The notes under the pieces are model-generated. The model made no database searches. It saw only the letters and a list, made by a program, of their open reading frames with translations, and was not told the DNA's origin. From assembly GCA_029251085.1 (NCBI GenBank), contig JAQXDZ010000066.1, forward strand, positions 24,096 to 88,095: a DNA stretch of 64,000 nucleotides, written 5' to 3'. This DNA comes from Mariniblastus sp. GTDB taxonomy: Bacteria > Planctomycetota > Planctomycetia > Pirellulales > Pirellulaceae. Both the position numbers and the translations under genes were made by a program. Each line of letters begins with the position of its first letter. Position 1 is the stretch's first letter. Shown piece by piece: positions 1 to 8,910 of the stretch.

Positions 1-1147
1 GATGATAGAAGTCGACCTTTTCGCGCCCAAACAATGAAATATTGAAGTGATAGGCGCCAATTAAGAAGGGAATTTCGGGAATTTTTAGTGTAATTACTCG
101 TCCGGGCGGGTCTACGTCAAAATAAATCCCTTGATATGGCGACGAAACGGAACTTAAAACGCCATGCACAGGGGAGCAAAGAGAAACAATCAGTCGAGCA
201 TCTTTGATTTTTTCCCTCGCATTTATTTGAATTCGCAGCCGAACCGTTTCCCCCGTTTCGAATTCGGCCTGAGGCTCCATCCCTTCATTGCAAACCTCAA
301 CGGAGCCAATTTCTCCGATGCGCCCCGACTCCTCTTTCTTTTTTGCACGCACCCGATCACTCGCTCCGAGCATTTCTTCATAAATCGTGCAACCTGTCTC
401 CAGATCGCCGTCATGAACGATCTTCCCCTGACCAAAGACTACCGAACGCGTCGCGACTCGCTGAAGCATTCCAACCGCATGAGTTACCAAAACGATCGAG
501 ACTCCTTGCTTCACGAGCTCATTAAGATGTGTAAAGCACTTCATTCGAAACCCAACATCACCGACTGCCAACACTTCATCCATCAGCAACAATTCAGGAC
601 GCAAATTAGCTGCGATTGAAAAACCAAGCCGCACACGCATGCCCGAACTATAGGTCTTGATGGGATCATTAATGACGTGACCAAGCTCTGCAAACTCAAC
701 AATCTTCTCCATCAGCCCATCGACTTCTCGTTTTCGAATCCCCAACACTGCCGCGTTGATGTAGATATTTTCACGACCGGAAAGAATTGGGTTAAACCCA
801 GTTCCCAGTTCAATCAAGGCTCCAATTTTCCCCGTTATTTTAATGGAACCTGAGTCTGGTTTAATTAGTCCGTTTATCATCTTCAGCATGGTGCTTTTAC
901 CGGCACCGTTAGGGCCAATCATCGCTAAGCATTCGCCACGCCGCACCTGAAAACTTGCGTCACTGATGGCAAAGAATTCTCCCGAGCGAAGATCATGATG
1001 ACTGCGGTCACGACCACCACCAATGATCTCACGCCCAACATCTTTGAGACCGTACCACATTGCTCGTTTAAGATTTCGACAATAAATCTTCCAAACATGA
1101 TCTACGTCAAGTATTAGATCACTTGATGACGAACGAGATAAATTCAT
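1..1147 (-). CDS. ABC transporter ATP-binding protein, polysaccharide/O-antigen export type (partial, runs off left edge)
   Basis: Reverse-strand reading from ATG at 1147 gives MNLSRSSSSDLILDVDHVWKIYCRNLKRAMWYGLKDVGREIIGG...; Walker A region (GPNGAGKSTMLKM-like) at about 890-920; adjacent to an ABC-2 permease. Confidence 0.85.
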   Translation of the reverse strand, partial: MNLSRSSSSDLILDVDHVWKIYCRNLKRAMWYGLKDVGREIIGGGRDRSHHDLRSGEFFAISDASFQVRRGECLAMIGPNGAGKSTMLKMINGLIKPDSGSIKITGKIGALIELGTGFNPILSGRENIYINAAVLGIRKREVDGLMEKIVEFAELGHVINDPIKTYSSGMRVRLGFSIAANLRPELLLMDEVLAVGDVGFRMKCFTHLNELVKQGVSIVLVTHAVGMLQRVATRSVVFGQGKIVHDGDLETGCTIYEEMLGASDRVRAKKKEESGRIGEIGSVEVCNEGMEPQAEFETGETVRLRIQINAREKIKDARLIVSLCSPVHGVLSSVSSPYQGIYFDVDPPGRVITLKIPEIPFLIGAYHFNISLFGREKVDFYH

Positions 1148-1157
1148 ACCATCTCTC

Positions 1158-2129
1158 CTATGCCGTCATGCGTTCAATTAAAACCGGAATCGAGACACGG
1201 TAAACCACTAAAGCAATCAGCGAAATTGGGATTGCCGCTGCAGCAAAAGTTAGCCCGATGGCGAGGTGGTCTGTCGTTCCAATTAACAACCAGTCGCGTG
1301 CCAGTAATAACAAAGGACTTGCAGGGTTCACCCAATTTAACAAAGAACCGGGGAAGGTCGTTAACGGCACATAAATAATTGGGGTGATGATCATCCAAAA
1401 TGGAAGAACCATAGAAATGAATCGGCCAACATCTTGATAAAGCGAACCAATGGGCATGAGCAATAACCCCAATGATGCGCCGATTAAAACTAATCCCAAA
1501 ATTGCAATGGGAGCGTAAAGAACACTCGCATGCACCGGCACCTCGAATATCAGAAAAGCTGAAATCAAGAGCAGCAAACGAATTAACAGATCAAACAAAA
1601 CTTCACCGACACCAACGAGCAACAACGATTCACGGGGAAAATTAAGCTTGCTGATTAAATTACGATTTTTGTTGAACATCGCGAGGGGCATTTGAAAGGC
1701 ATCGATAAATGCTTGCCAAAGAATCATCCCCGTTAAAATATAGACCGTGCCATCGACTTGCGTATCGCCCATCGAAAACACATTCGCCTGTCTCAGGAAA
1801 ATCCAAATTGCTGTATTGGCAATCGGTGGAAGAAAGGCCCAAAACAAACCGAGCAGCGTCTGGCGATAGAGTCCCCGAATGTTTCTAAGAAATAACCGCC
1901 ACGCTAACTCCCGACCCAGCCAAAAATCGACGAAGATGTCCCGGATCAGCTGAGAGGGATTTTGGATGGAAGATTGCGCTGAATAGGTAGTAACGCTGGG
2001 CGAACCCTGACCGCTCGCTTCGGTTCCATCAGAACTGACATCCCGGGACGTCTCAGGAGTCCGGCGGGCCACTGCAATTGGTTGCTCACCTTTCCCGCTT
2101 GGTTTCGACTTTTCGAATTCGGTTTCCAT
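1158..2129 (-). CDS. ABC-2 type permease for polysaccharide export
   Basis: ORF 323 aa; multiple hydrophobic segments; ELAWRLFLRNIRGLYRQTLLGLFWAFLPP is typical of TagG/Wzm-type permeases. Confidence 0.85.
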   Translation of the reverse strand: METEFEKSKPSGKGEQPIAVARRTPETSRDVSSDGTEASGQGSPSVTTYSAQSSIQNPSQLIRDIFVDFWLGRELAWRLFLRNIRGLYRQTLLGLFWAFLPPIANTAIWIFLRQANVFSMGDTQVDGTVYILTGMILWQAFIDAFQMPLAMFNKNRNLISKLNFPRESLLLVGVGEVLFDLLIRLLLLISAFLIFEVPVHASVLYAPIAILGLVLIGASLGLLLMPIGSLYQDVGRFISMVLPFWMIITPIIYVPLTTFPGSLLNWVNPASPLLLLARDWLLIGTTDHLAIGLTFAAAAIPISLIALVVYRVSIPVLIERMTA

Positions 2130-2135
2130 ATCAAC

Positions 2136-3182
2136 TCAAGCTAAACCGACACGAATTAAATCATGCAAGTGAACGACCCCGACAAGTTTGCCGGAATCAC
2201 AGACAGGTAAAATTGTAATCTCGTGACTTTCCATGATTCGCAACGCTTCCGCAGCGAGGGCTGTGCGATCAATCGTCCTCGGAGCCTTCGACATACGCTC
2301 TGACACCGATTCGTTCCAAAAGTTCCCTAGCGAATCGGCAGAACTCGAATCAATTAATCTTCTCAAATCACCATCAGTGACGATCCCCACAATTGCCTCA
2401 GATTCGTCCACGACGAACACGGCTCCTAATCCCTTTTCCGAAATAATCCCAACAGCATCCCGCAGTGTTGCCTCACTGCTGGAAACAATGGGAATCGTAG
2501 AATCAACATGCATGATGTCGGAAACTTTGATCAGTAATTTCCCGCCCAGATTGCCGGCCGGATGAAAAATAGCAAACTGTTCCTTCGTAAACCCCCGGCG
2601 ATCCATCAATGTAATGGCAAGCGCATCACACATCGCCATCGCAACAATTGTACTACTCGTCGGCGCTAGCGACACTGAATCAGCCTCTGCCTCAACTCCC
2701 GTATCGATGACAACATGGCAACGCTTAGCAAGCGTGCTACGAAGGTTGCCCGTCAATCCAATCATGGGAATCCCAAGTCGCACCATATGCGGTAGTAGGC
2801 GGATGACCTCGCGAGTTTCACCACTATTGGAGAGAGCAAGAAACACATCATTTTCCGTGACGACTCCAAGATCTCCATGGACCGCTTCGCCAGGATGAAG
2901 GAAAACCGCAGGGGTACCCGTGCTACAGAACGTCGCTGCCGCCTTCCTTGCAATGCACCCCATCTTGCCCATGCCTGATACGATTACTCGCCCCCGACAT
3001 TGAAACAGGGATTCAACGCCTTCCTCAATGGAAGTATTAACTCGTTCTGCCGTTCGTAAGATTGCAGTCGACTCTTTTTTTAATACTTCAACGACCCGAC
3101 GGACCGCGTCTGAATTGGCAACAGAAGACTCTGTTTCTTGGGTTAGCTGTTTGTCTTGGGTTAACTGTTTGTCTTGGGTCAT
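2136..3182 (-). CDS. kdsD: KpsF/GutQ-type arabinose-5-phosphate isomerase (SIS + two CBS domains)
   Basis: ORF 348 aa; SIS motif VIVSGMGKMGCIARKAAATFCSTGTPAVFLHPGEAVHGDLG and C-terminal CBS repeats. Confidence 0.9.
   Translation of the reverse strand: MTQDKQLTQDKQLTQETESSVANSDAVRRVVEVLKKESTAILRTAERVNTSIEEGVESLFQCRGRVIVSGMGKMGCIARKAAATFCSTGTPAVFLHPGEAVHGDLGVVTENDVFLALSNSGETREVIRLLPHMVRLGIPMIGLTGNLRSTLAKRCHVVIDTGVEAEADSVSLAPTSSTIVAMAMCDALAITLMDRRGFTKEQFAIFHPAGNLGGKLLIKVSDIMHVDSTIPIVSSSEATLRDAVGIISEKGLGAVFVVDESEAIVGIVTDGDLRRLIDSSSADSLGNFWNESVSERMSKAPRTIDRTALAAEALRIMESHEITILPVCDSGKLVGVVHLHDLIRVGLA
3133..3182 (-). repeat. 18-nt in-frame tandem repeat encoding TQDKQL at the KpsF N-terminus
   Basis: Protein starts MTQDKQLTQDKQLTQE; DNA unit ttgtcttgggttaactgt is repeated. 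Confidence 0.8.
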
Positions 3183-3425
3183 GGGTTCGCTCCGTCCGAC
3201 ATTGTATCATCTCGACAACAAGATGACTCACATGCAATTACCGCCTTCGCAAATTACCAATTTTAACACTTTCAGAGCAAACCCTAAGTTGCTGGCTCCT
3301 GTCCCACCTCAATCTTTCGAACAGAATTACACAATTTTCAGCGGCTTTTGATTCCGCCTGCCTTTCTTAGGGAGCTGCCTTTTGGCACATTTCCAACTCA
3401 AAAAACGAACAAGTAAAATAAAAAA

Positions 3426-3453
3426 CACGGCCAACGTTTTGTTGTCGACCGTG
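3426..3453 (-). terminator. Rho-independent terminator (minus strand)
   Basis: cacgg...caac/gttg...ccgtg interrupted stem, followed on the minus strand by TTTTTTATTTTA. Confidence 0.7.
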
Positions 3454-3769
3454 CTTGAGGTGCACTCCGTGATAACATTTTAGTATTCCCAAAATTTAGG
3501 TCAGGGAATGATGCTCACGATTCTGCACGAAACTATTTTGTATTGCGACGCAACCTTGACCGTAGACTGAGTCTCACAGTTTTTTCGCTGTCGAAAATCA
3601 ATCAATCATTCGATTCCAGCATCAAGCGAACGTCCGCTTGTTATTTGTCGTCACTATTTGGCTTTAAGTTAACGTCGATTTAGCGTTCGTTCAAAGAAAT
3701 CATTGCTGGCGTTTTAGAGAAAGCCTGATTGTCCATTCGTGACCTAAGAATGCTGGAGAACCGTTTTAT

Positions 3770-4237
3770 CTACCAGCGATGAAACGCCAAATGGTCCGAT
3801 TTAACCGCAACGAAAGTTCCACGACACCGAGCCGTTACTTCGCCACTAATTCCAATCGTTCCCTCGACAACGGCCTTTCTGGCCGATGAGTCCACAACCC
3901 AGGCTTCCAGCTGCAACTCAGTTTCCGAGGGAGTGGGTTTTTCAAACGTCACCTCGTATTTTGCCGTGACGCAACACGGTGGAACAGCCAATTGATTGCG
4001 CTCCATCAGATGCCAAACGGCAGTCCAATTTAAATGGCAATCAAGCAAGGTTCCAATGATGCCGCCATTTACCATCCCTTCAAATGCCAAATGGTACGGT
4101 TGAGGCGTGTAAGTCGCGATGAGTTTATCACCACTGACAAAACTCTTAATTTGGAGGCCCTTTTCGTTTGCGGGGCCGCACCCAAAGCAGATCAGGTTCG
4201 GAGCAAATTGATCCTGTAGACTTTTTGTTTTATCCAT
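3770..4237 (-). CDS. PaaI-like hotdog-fold thioesterase
   Basis: ORF 155 aa; CFGCGPANEKGLQIKSF...HLAFEGMVNGGIIGTLLDCHLNWTA. Confidence 0.8.
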   Translation of the reverse strand: MDKTKSLQDQFAPNLICFGCGPANEKGLQIKSFVSGDKLIATYTPQPYHLAFEGMVNGGIIGTLLDCHLNWTAVWHLMERNQLAVPPCCVTAKYEVTFEKPTPSETELQLEAWVVDSSARKAVVEGTIGISGEVTARCRGTFVAVKSDHLAFHRW

Positions 4238-4310
4238 TTAACTTGCCAACCCCGCCAAATCTCTAAAAAAACAAACGCTAACTCAATTGTTAGCCTGTCT
4301 GAAAGAGATA

Positions 4311-5285
4311 TCATTTCTTACGTAACACCAATACGGTCTGCCGGACATGATGACCGGGAAGGATTTCCGCTATCTCAAAAAACCGTCCCCAAACTTGTTG
4401 CAAATAGTTATTCGAATGAAAGACCTGAGCTCGATAAGGACCGGACTGAGAAAACCGGTAAACCGTTCGAGTATCCGGAAGCGGACCCTGCAAGGCCTCG
4501 CGAACCGATGGGTCGATTCGCAACATCGATTGAACAAGACGATTCTTTTCATTATCGACTTCTTCGCGAATTAAATCCCATGTGTCTTCATTATGGACAG
4601 TGATATAAGCCAACCCATCGTCAGACATAATGCGACGCAATTCCGCTAACCAACATGTCTCAAACGTATCAATGTGGGTGAAGACGGAAAAAGCAGATAT
4701 CACATCGATTGACTTATCGGGAATCGGTAACGTTGGAATGCAATGATTAAAAATTGGTTTTACCGTATGCGGCAAATTCTCGTAGAGCCAGCGAATATGC
4801 CGGGCATTTATGTCACTGCCCCAAATCTCAGGTATTTCGGTTTGCGCCGCATAATGGCGAATTAATCGTCCTGATGCACAACCAAAATCAAACACCGCCT
4901 TCGGCTTCAGCGAGTATTTATTTACATACGCCATGATTTTGAGGTAATCCTCAAAACCGCTCAACCAATAAACTCCATCAAATCCCGGCGAATAGCCTTC
5001 GCGATCCTCAGCACACGGAATTGGGTAAGTATCCCGAGAAACATACTCGCCGATGTCTGTTGTCCCAATCAACGACTCAATCACGCTTAATCGATTGGCA
5101 TTCTCAAGTTCAGATGCCTCCAACTCATTCGGCGAACCGGCATTTCCAAAAGGCTTGGTGTCTAACGTATTGCGGGAAATATCCTCTTCCCACGCTACAG
5201 GGCGACTTCCCTGAAGCCTCATCGTAATTATTTTATTGATTTCTTCGGCAGAAATATTGTTCTTGGATTCTTTTGATTTCAGCAT
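4311..5285 (-). CDS. Class I SAM-dependent methyltransferase
   Basis: ORF 324 aa; AVFDFGCASGRLIRHYA motif I; DKSIDVISAFSVFTHI motif. Confidence 0.8.
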   Translation of the reverse strand: MLKSKESKNNISAEEINKIITMRLQGSRPVAWEEDISRNTLDTKPFGNAGSPNELEASELENANRLSVIESLIGTTDIGEYVSRDTYPIPCAEDREGYSPGFDGVYWLSGFEDYLKIMAYVNKYSLKPKAVFDFGCASGRLIRHYAAQTEIPEIWGSDINARHIRWLYENLPHTVKPIFNHCIPTLPIPDKSIDVISAFSVFTHIDTFETCWLAELRRIMSDDGLAYITVHNEDTWDLIREEVDNEKNRLVQSMLRIDPSVREALQGPLPDTRTVYRFSQSGPYRAQVFHSNNYLQQVWGRFFEIAEILPGHHVRQTVLVLRKK

Positions 5286-5372
5286 TTCTAGACTGCCTTG
5301 GGGCTCACGCAGATGTGAAATTTTGCATAGTAAACAAAGAATCCTAGCTAATTAAATGAGAAAAATGCAACC

Positions 5373-5663
5373 TCAATCATCCATCGCCACAAAAGGATTG
5401 GGCAATTGGCTCAAATCTTTTGGGGAATTTGAGCAAACCGTGCCTTCGGTGAAAGAACTTTGACCGGACTGGTCCTCAGATCCCAAAGGACATTCAATCG
5501 ATTCTACAGAAGTTGAATGCGACAGCTCGCCACGGCGAACTTCGACAGAATTTGGTGACCGGATGCCAATCCGAACCGAACCGGAATCCGCATTCAAGAT
5601 CTCAAACTCAATACGATCGTCGATAACCAAAGTCTCTTGTTTCTTTCGACTAAGTACAAGCAT
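5373..5663 (-). CDS. csrA: CsrA-family carbon storage regulator with long C-terminal extension
   Basis: MLVLSRKKQETLVIDDRIEFEILNADSGSVRIGIRSPNSVEVRRGEL matches the CsrA core; about 48 extra residues follow. Confidence 0.88.
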   Translation of the reverse strand: MLVLSRKKQETLVIDDRIEFEILNADSGSVRIGIRSPNSVEVRRGELSHSTSVESIECPLGSEDQSGQSSFTEGTVCSNSPKDLSQLPNPFVAMDD

Positions 5664-6092
5664 TACGTTGCTCCTCTTGGGGATTGAGTAAAAGCCACCC
5701 GAAGATAGCCAAAAATTTGTGCCAATTGTCAGTCCGGAAAGTCAGGTAGATCTGACAGGGTTCTGAAAGAGAAACACCAGTTCTCTTCTCACCAGTTCAT
5801 CCGGGTTACGGATAAGTATCGCAACACGCCCGACACGTTCGGTCACCCACCCAAACAAATTCTGAAAATCTGTCGTGGCTTCACCGGGGTCACCGCACGC
5901 CAGCCTCAAAATGCTAGCGGTTTGTATTAAACTTTGCGGGTTTTAAGGATAAGTCCGCCTCCGTTTGCGATCTCCGGTTGGGATGTATCGGTTTTACTGC
6001 GTGTGTGGTTCCGTTTGTTCCGATTGTCAGAATTGTACACCCCAATCAAAAGGGGCGAGTTTTGCCTGTTTGCGTTCCGAAATACGGTTTTC

Positions 6093-7004
6093 ATGTCACG
6101 CTTCATCCTTTCAATCTTGTTTTCCATGCTCGCTGCGGGCCTCTGCGATCTGTCCAATGGGCAAGACGTGAGTCCGTCAAAAGGCGAGCCACCGGTTGAG
6201 AAAAACCAGGTTACCGATCGGCCGAAAAACTCTTCCCAACCAACGACAATCACAAACGCCTTCACACGCTCAATGCCGCAGGATTCGACCAACGCTTCAG
6301 ATATCGAGACCCGAGTCGAGGCGCCCAAGCCAACCGCTCGCGGGTATGCCCGAGCCTATTACGAACCGGATGCAACCTATTCCAACCCAGGTCTCAAGCC
6401 GTTGCTAAGCCCCTTTCCTCGAACGCGTTCACCCCTGCCCACCATTCCGTTTAGAAATGAGATCAGGCAGGAACGAACTAGCAACCGCAAATTCGAGTTT
6501 GGGACCGTCATGACTTTTCCAGCGATCGCCGAAGAAGCATCTACGTCGAACACCCAATCAAAATTCAGCCTTGCTTCAACGCCTTTTAATCAACCTTTAG
6601 ACGTTGTTGAAACGAGCGTGATTGAGATTTCCACCAGCGACCCGACTGTGCTCCTTCTCAATCAACCTAACCTTTTTGAAATCAAAGTCCGAAATCTCTC
6701 ATCTCAAAACGCGACCAATATCATCGTTCAAATGAAAATATCCAAGAACCTGATGTTGACTGGATTCGACCGCTTGAGCTGGATCGATGAGGCGAAAAGA
6801 ACTGTCTCTTGGAAAATCGACAGACTCGATAGTGAAACGGAAACTGTCATTCGTTTTCGAGCTCAATCCAACGCAATCGGTCGCGATACGCAACTGATCA
6901 CGGCAGGAATGGAGAATCGATTTCAGGGGAAGTGTGAACTGGTGACTGAAGTAGTCACACCGATCGATGACAACACCTCTAGTAACGCCATTCGCAAAAA
7001 CTAG
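6093..7004 (+). CDS. Secreted protein with DUF11-like domain (start chosen at the internal Met preceding a signal peptide; ORF opens at 5934)
   Basis: MSRFILSILFSMLAAGLCDLSNGQ signal peptide; NQPNLFEIKVRNLSSQNATNIIVQMKISKNLMLTG resembles DUF11. Confidence 0.7.
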   Translation: MSRFILSILFSMLAAGLCDLSNGQDVSPSKGEPPVEKNQVTDRPKNSSQPTTITNAFTRSMPQDSTNASDIETRVEAPKPTARGYARAYYEPDATYSNPGLKPLLSPFPRTRSPLPTIPFRNEIRQERTSNRKFEFGTVMTFPAIAEEASTSNTQSKFSLASTPFNQPLDVVETSVIEISTSDPTVLLLNQPNLFEIKVRNLSSQNATNIIVQMKISKNLMLTGFDRLSWIDEAKRTVSWKIDRLDSETETVIRFRAQSNAIGRDTQLITAGMENRFQGKCELVTEVVTPIDDNTSSNAIRKN

Positions 7005-7046
7005 TTGTATTAAAGAACTGAATTTCAATTCCATCTTACTGGAACT

Positions 7047-8630
7047 GTGGAAATTAAAATGTCAATTTGGACGAAACCTTTTGCACTCACATTTGTCTCG
7101 GTCTGCCTTACCGTTGCCGGTGTTACTCCTAACAGTGCTTTTGCTCAGTCTCCCAATACGGCTGTCTTACTGACAGGTGCAACCGAATCCCTAACTCAGG
7201 AAGATTCGGGCACGACGGCTAAGCTAATCAACATTGAGCCCGTTATTGATCTCCCAACGACTCCGGCACAACCACATCGAATCATCAATCAGCTTGCTAA
7301 CTTCAATGAAACAACCCAAACTGCCCCGACCGCGGTAAATCAGCCGACCCCTGCAGCCATCAAAAATTTACCAGCTAGACGACCACCGACCCAACCGATT
7401 GCTGCCCCGCAGCCAGCTCCGCTACCAATCAGTTCCAACACCGCGTTACCGACAGTCATTGTTCGCCCACCCGCCGAGGGGTTTTTCGAGGGAGACGGTG
7501 TTTCAGTTGACGTTGACCGGGTTGACCCAAATTTACCCAACGAGTTTGCGGTAAAACTTCGTGTCCCGCACTCCGTCAAGATCATTGAAGTCACCCCAAT
7601 CCAAAATGGTTCAGTAGCTCAGAACTACAAAATCCGATTAACTCAGAAACCCGATGGCCGGCACATTACGTCCGAGATAACACAATTACTTGAAAAGACG
7701 CCAGGCGAGTTGGTCTCCGGTCAAGTCAGCCAAGCCTCGCCAAAGCCGATTGAAACTCGTCCCGGTTTCCAGCGTAACCCATTTTTCAACACTCAGTCCC
7801 CAGCCCCAACCGAGCGAGTTGCAACTGAACGCATGGTAACCGATCGAGTGGCAAAACTTCCAGAAACAGTTCCACAACAGGAGTCAAAATTAGTTGAATC
7901 CTATTCCGTTCAATCTGCGGCCAAGCCGTCAGCAGTTGCGATTCAACGAGCACCCACGGAAGTCTTACCCGCTGCATCGGTTTTAACGAGCGAAAGTGCC
8001 GCCCTGCTAAATTCGTCAAAAACTGAATTGAATTTCACTCAATACGCAGCTCCCACGCTGGCCGAACCTGCACCCGCCGCAGTCACCAAAACAAATACGG
8101 TTCCGCCAATCGTTTCTTCCAGCCAAGCGAACTCAGCTGAACAAGCGATTTACAAAGCGACTTCCGGCCAAACAAAATCTTCTGAAATGCTCAAAGGGGT
8201 CGCGTTCACCTCTACTGATTCGTCAACACTCCAACAAGTTCCACTTCAAACGAAATTGGTCGGCCCAGAGACCATGGGGCTCAACGATGTCTGTGAATTC
8301 CACTTGGAACTCCACAACCCCAGCATTCGCACAGAAGAAAATCTAAGTATCCAAATCACCCTTCCGGTGGGGCTTGAATTCTCTTCCAATGGCGATGCTT
8401 CTAACATTGGCACACGAACTCAATCTTGGAATTTACCGATCCTCGCCGCCGGGGAAACGCAAAAGATCCAGTACTTGGTGAGATCAACCTCAGAGGGATC
8501 CAAGACGCAGAAACTATGGATCAGCTCAAAGGGGAACGCTCCTCAAGCTCGCCAGCTCGATACTGTCGTAGATCTGCAATTTGAAACGGAAGACGCGCCC
8601 TTGCTTCCCTTTGAATCTGACATCCAATAG
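7047..8630 (+). CDS. Secreted Pro/Thr/Ala-rich protein with C-terminal DUF11-like domain
   Basis: Signal peptide near the N-terminus; NDVCEFHLELHNPSIRTEENLSIQITLPVGLEF; same architecture as the preceding gene. Confidence 0.72.
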   Translation: MEIKMSIWTKPFALTFVSVCLTVAGVTPNSAFAQSPNTAVLLTGATESLTQEDSGTTAKLINIEPVIDLPTTPAQPHRIINQLANFNETTQTAPTAVNQPTPAAIKNLPARRPPTQPIAAPQPAPLPISSNTALPTVIVRPPAEGFFEGDGVSVDVDRVDPNLPNEFAVKLRVPHSVKIIEVTPIQNGSVAQNYKIRLTQKPDGRHITSEITQLLEKTPGELVSGQVSQASPKPIETRPGFQRNPFFNTQSPAPTERVATERMVTDRVAKLPETVPQQESKLVESYSVQSAAKPSAVAIQRAPTEVLPAASVLTSESAALLNSSKTELNFTQYAAPTLAEPAPAAVTKTNTVPPIVSSSQANSAEQAIYKATSGQTKSSEMLKGVAFTSTDSSTLQQVPLQTKLVGPETMGLNDVCEFHLELHNPSIRTEENLSIQITLPVGLEFSSNGDASNIGTRTQSWNLPILAAGETQKIQYLVRSTSEGSKTQKLWISSKGNAPQARQLDTVVDLQFETEDAPLLPFESDIQ

Positions 8631-8910
8631 CAACCGCTTTCCCGAGCATGGTTACTGGCGGCGACAAAAATCGGTTATTCGTTGACCGATAAAGGCCGCA
8701 GCATTTCCGACGCCACTTGCTATAATCTGAATCGGTAATCTCAGTGGCGTGGAGGAACACCTCACGCTTTGTCAAACGAAGGCCAGCTTGACGGCTCAGG
8801 AGTTGATCCTCGATTTCCGGGGTTGATCCTCTTAAATCATTGGCGACCGACAGTACTATCGTTACCTTTCCCACTCCGCCCCAACAACTCGCAACCTCTG
8901 TTGATCAAAC

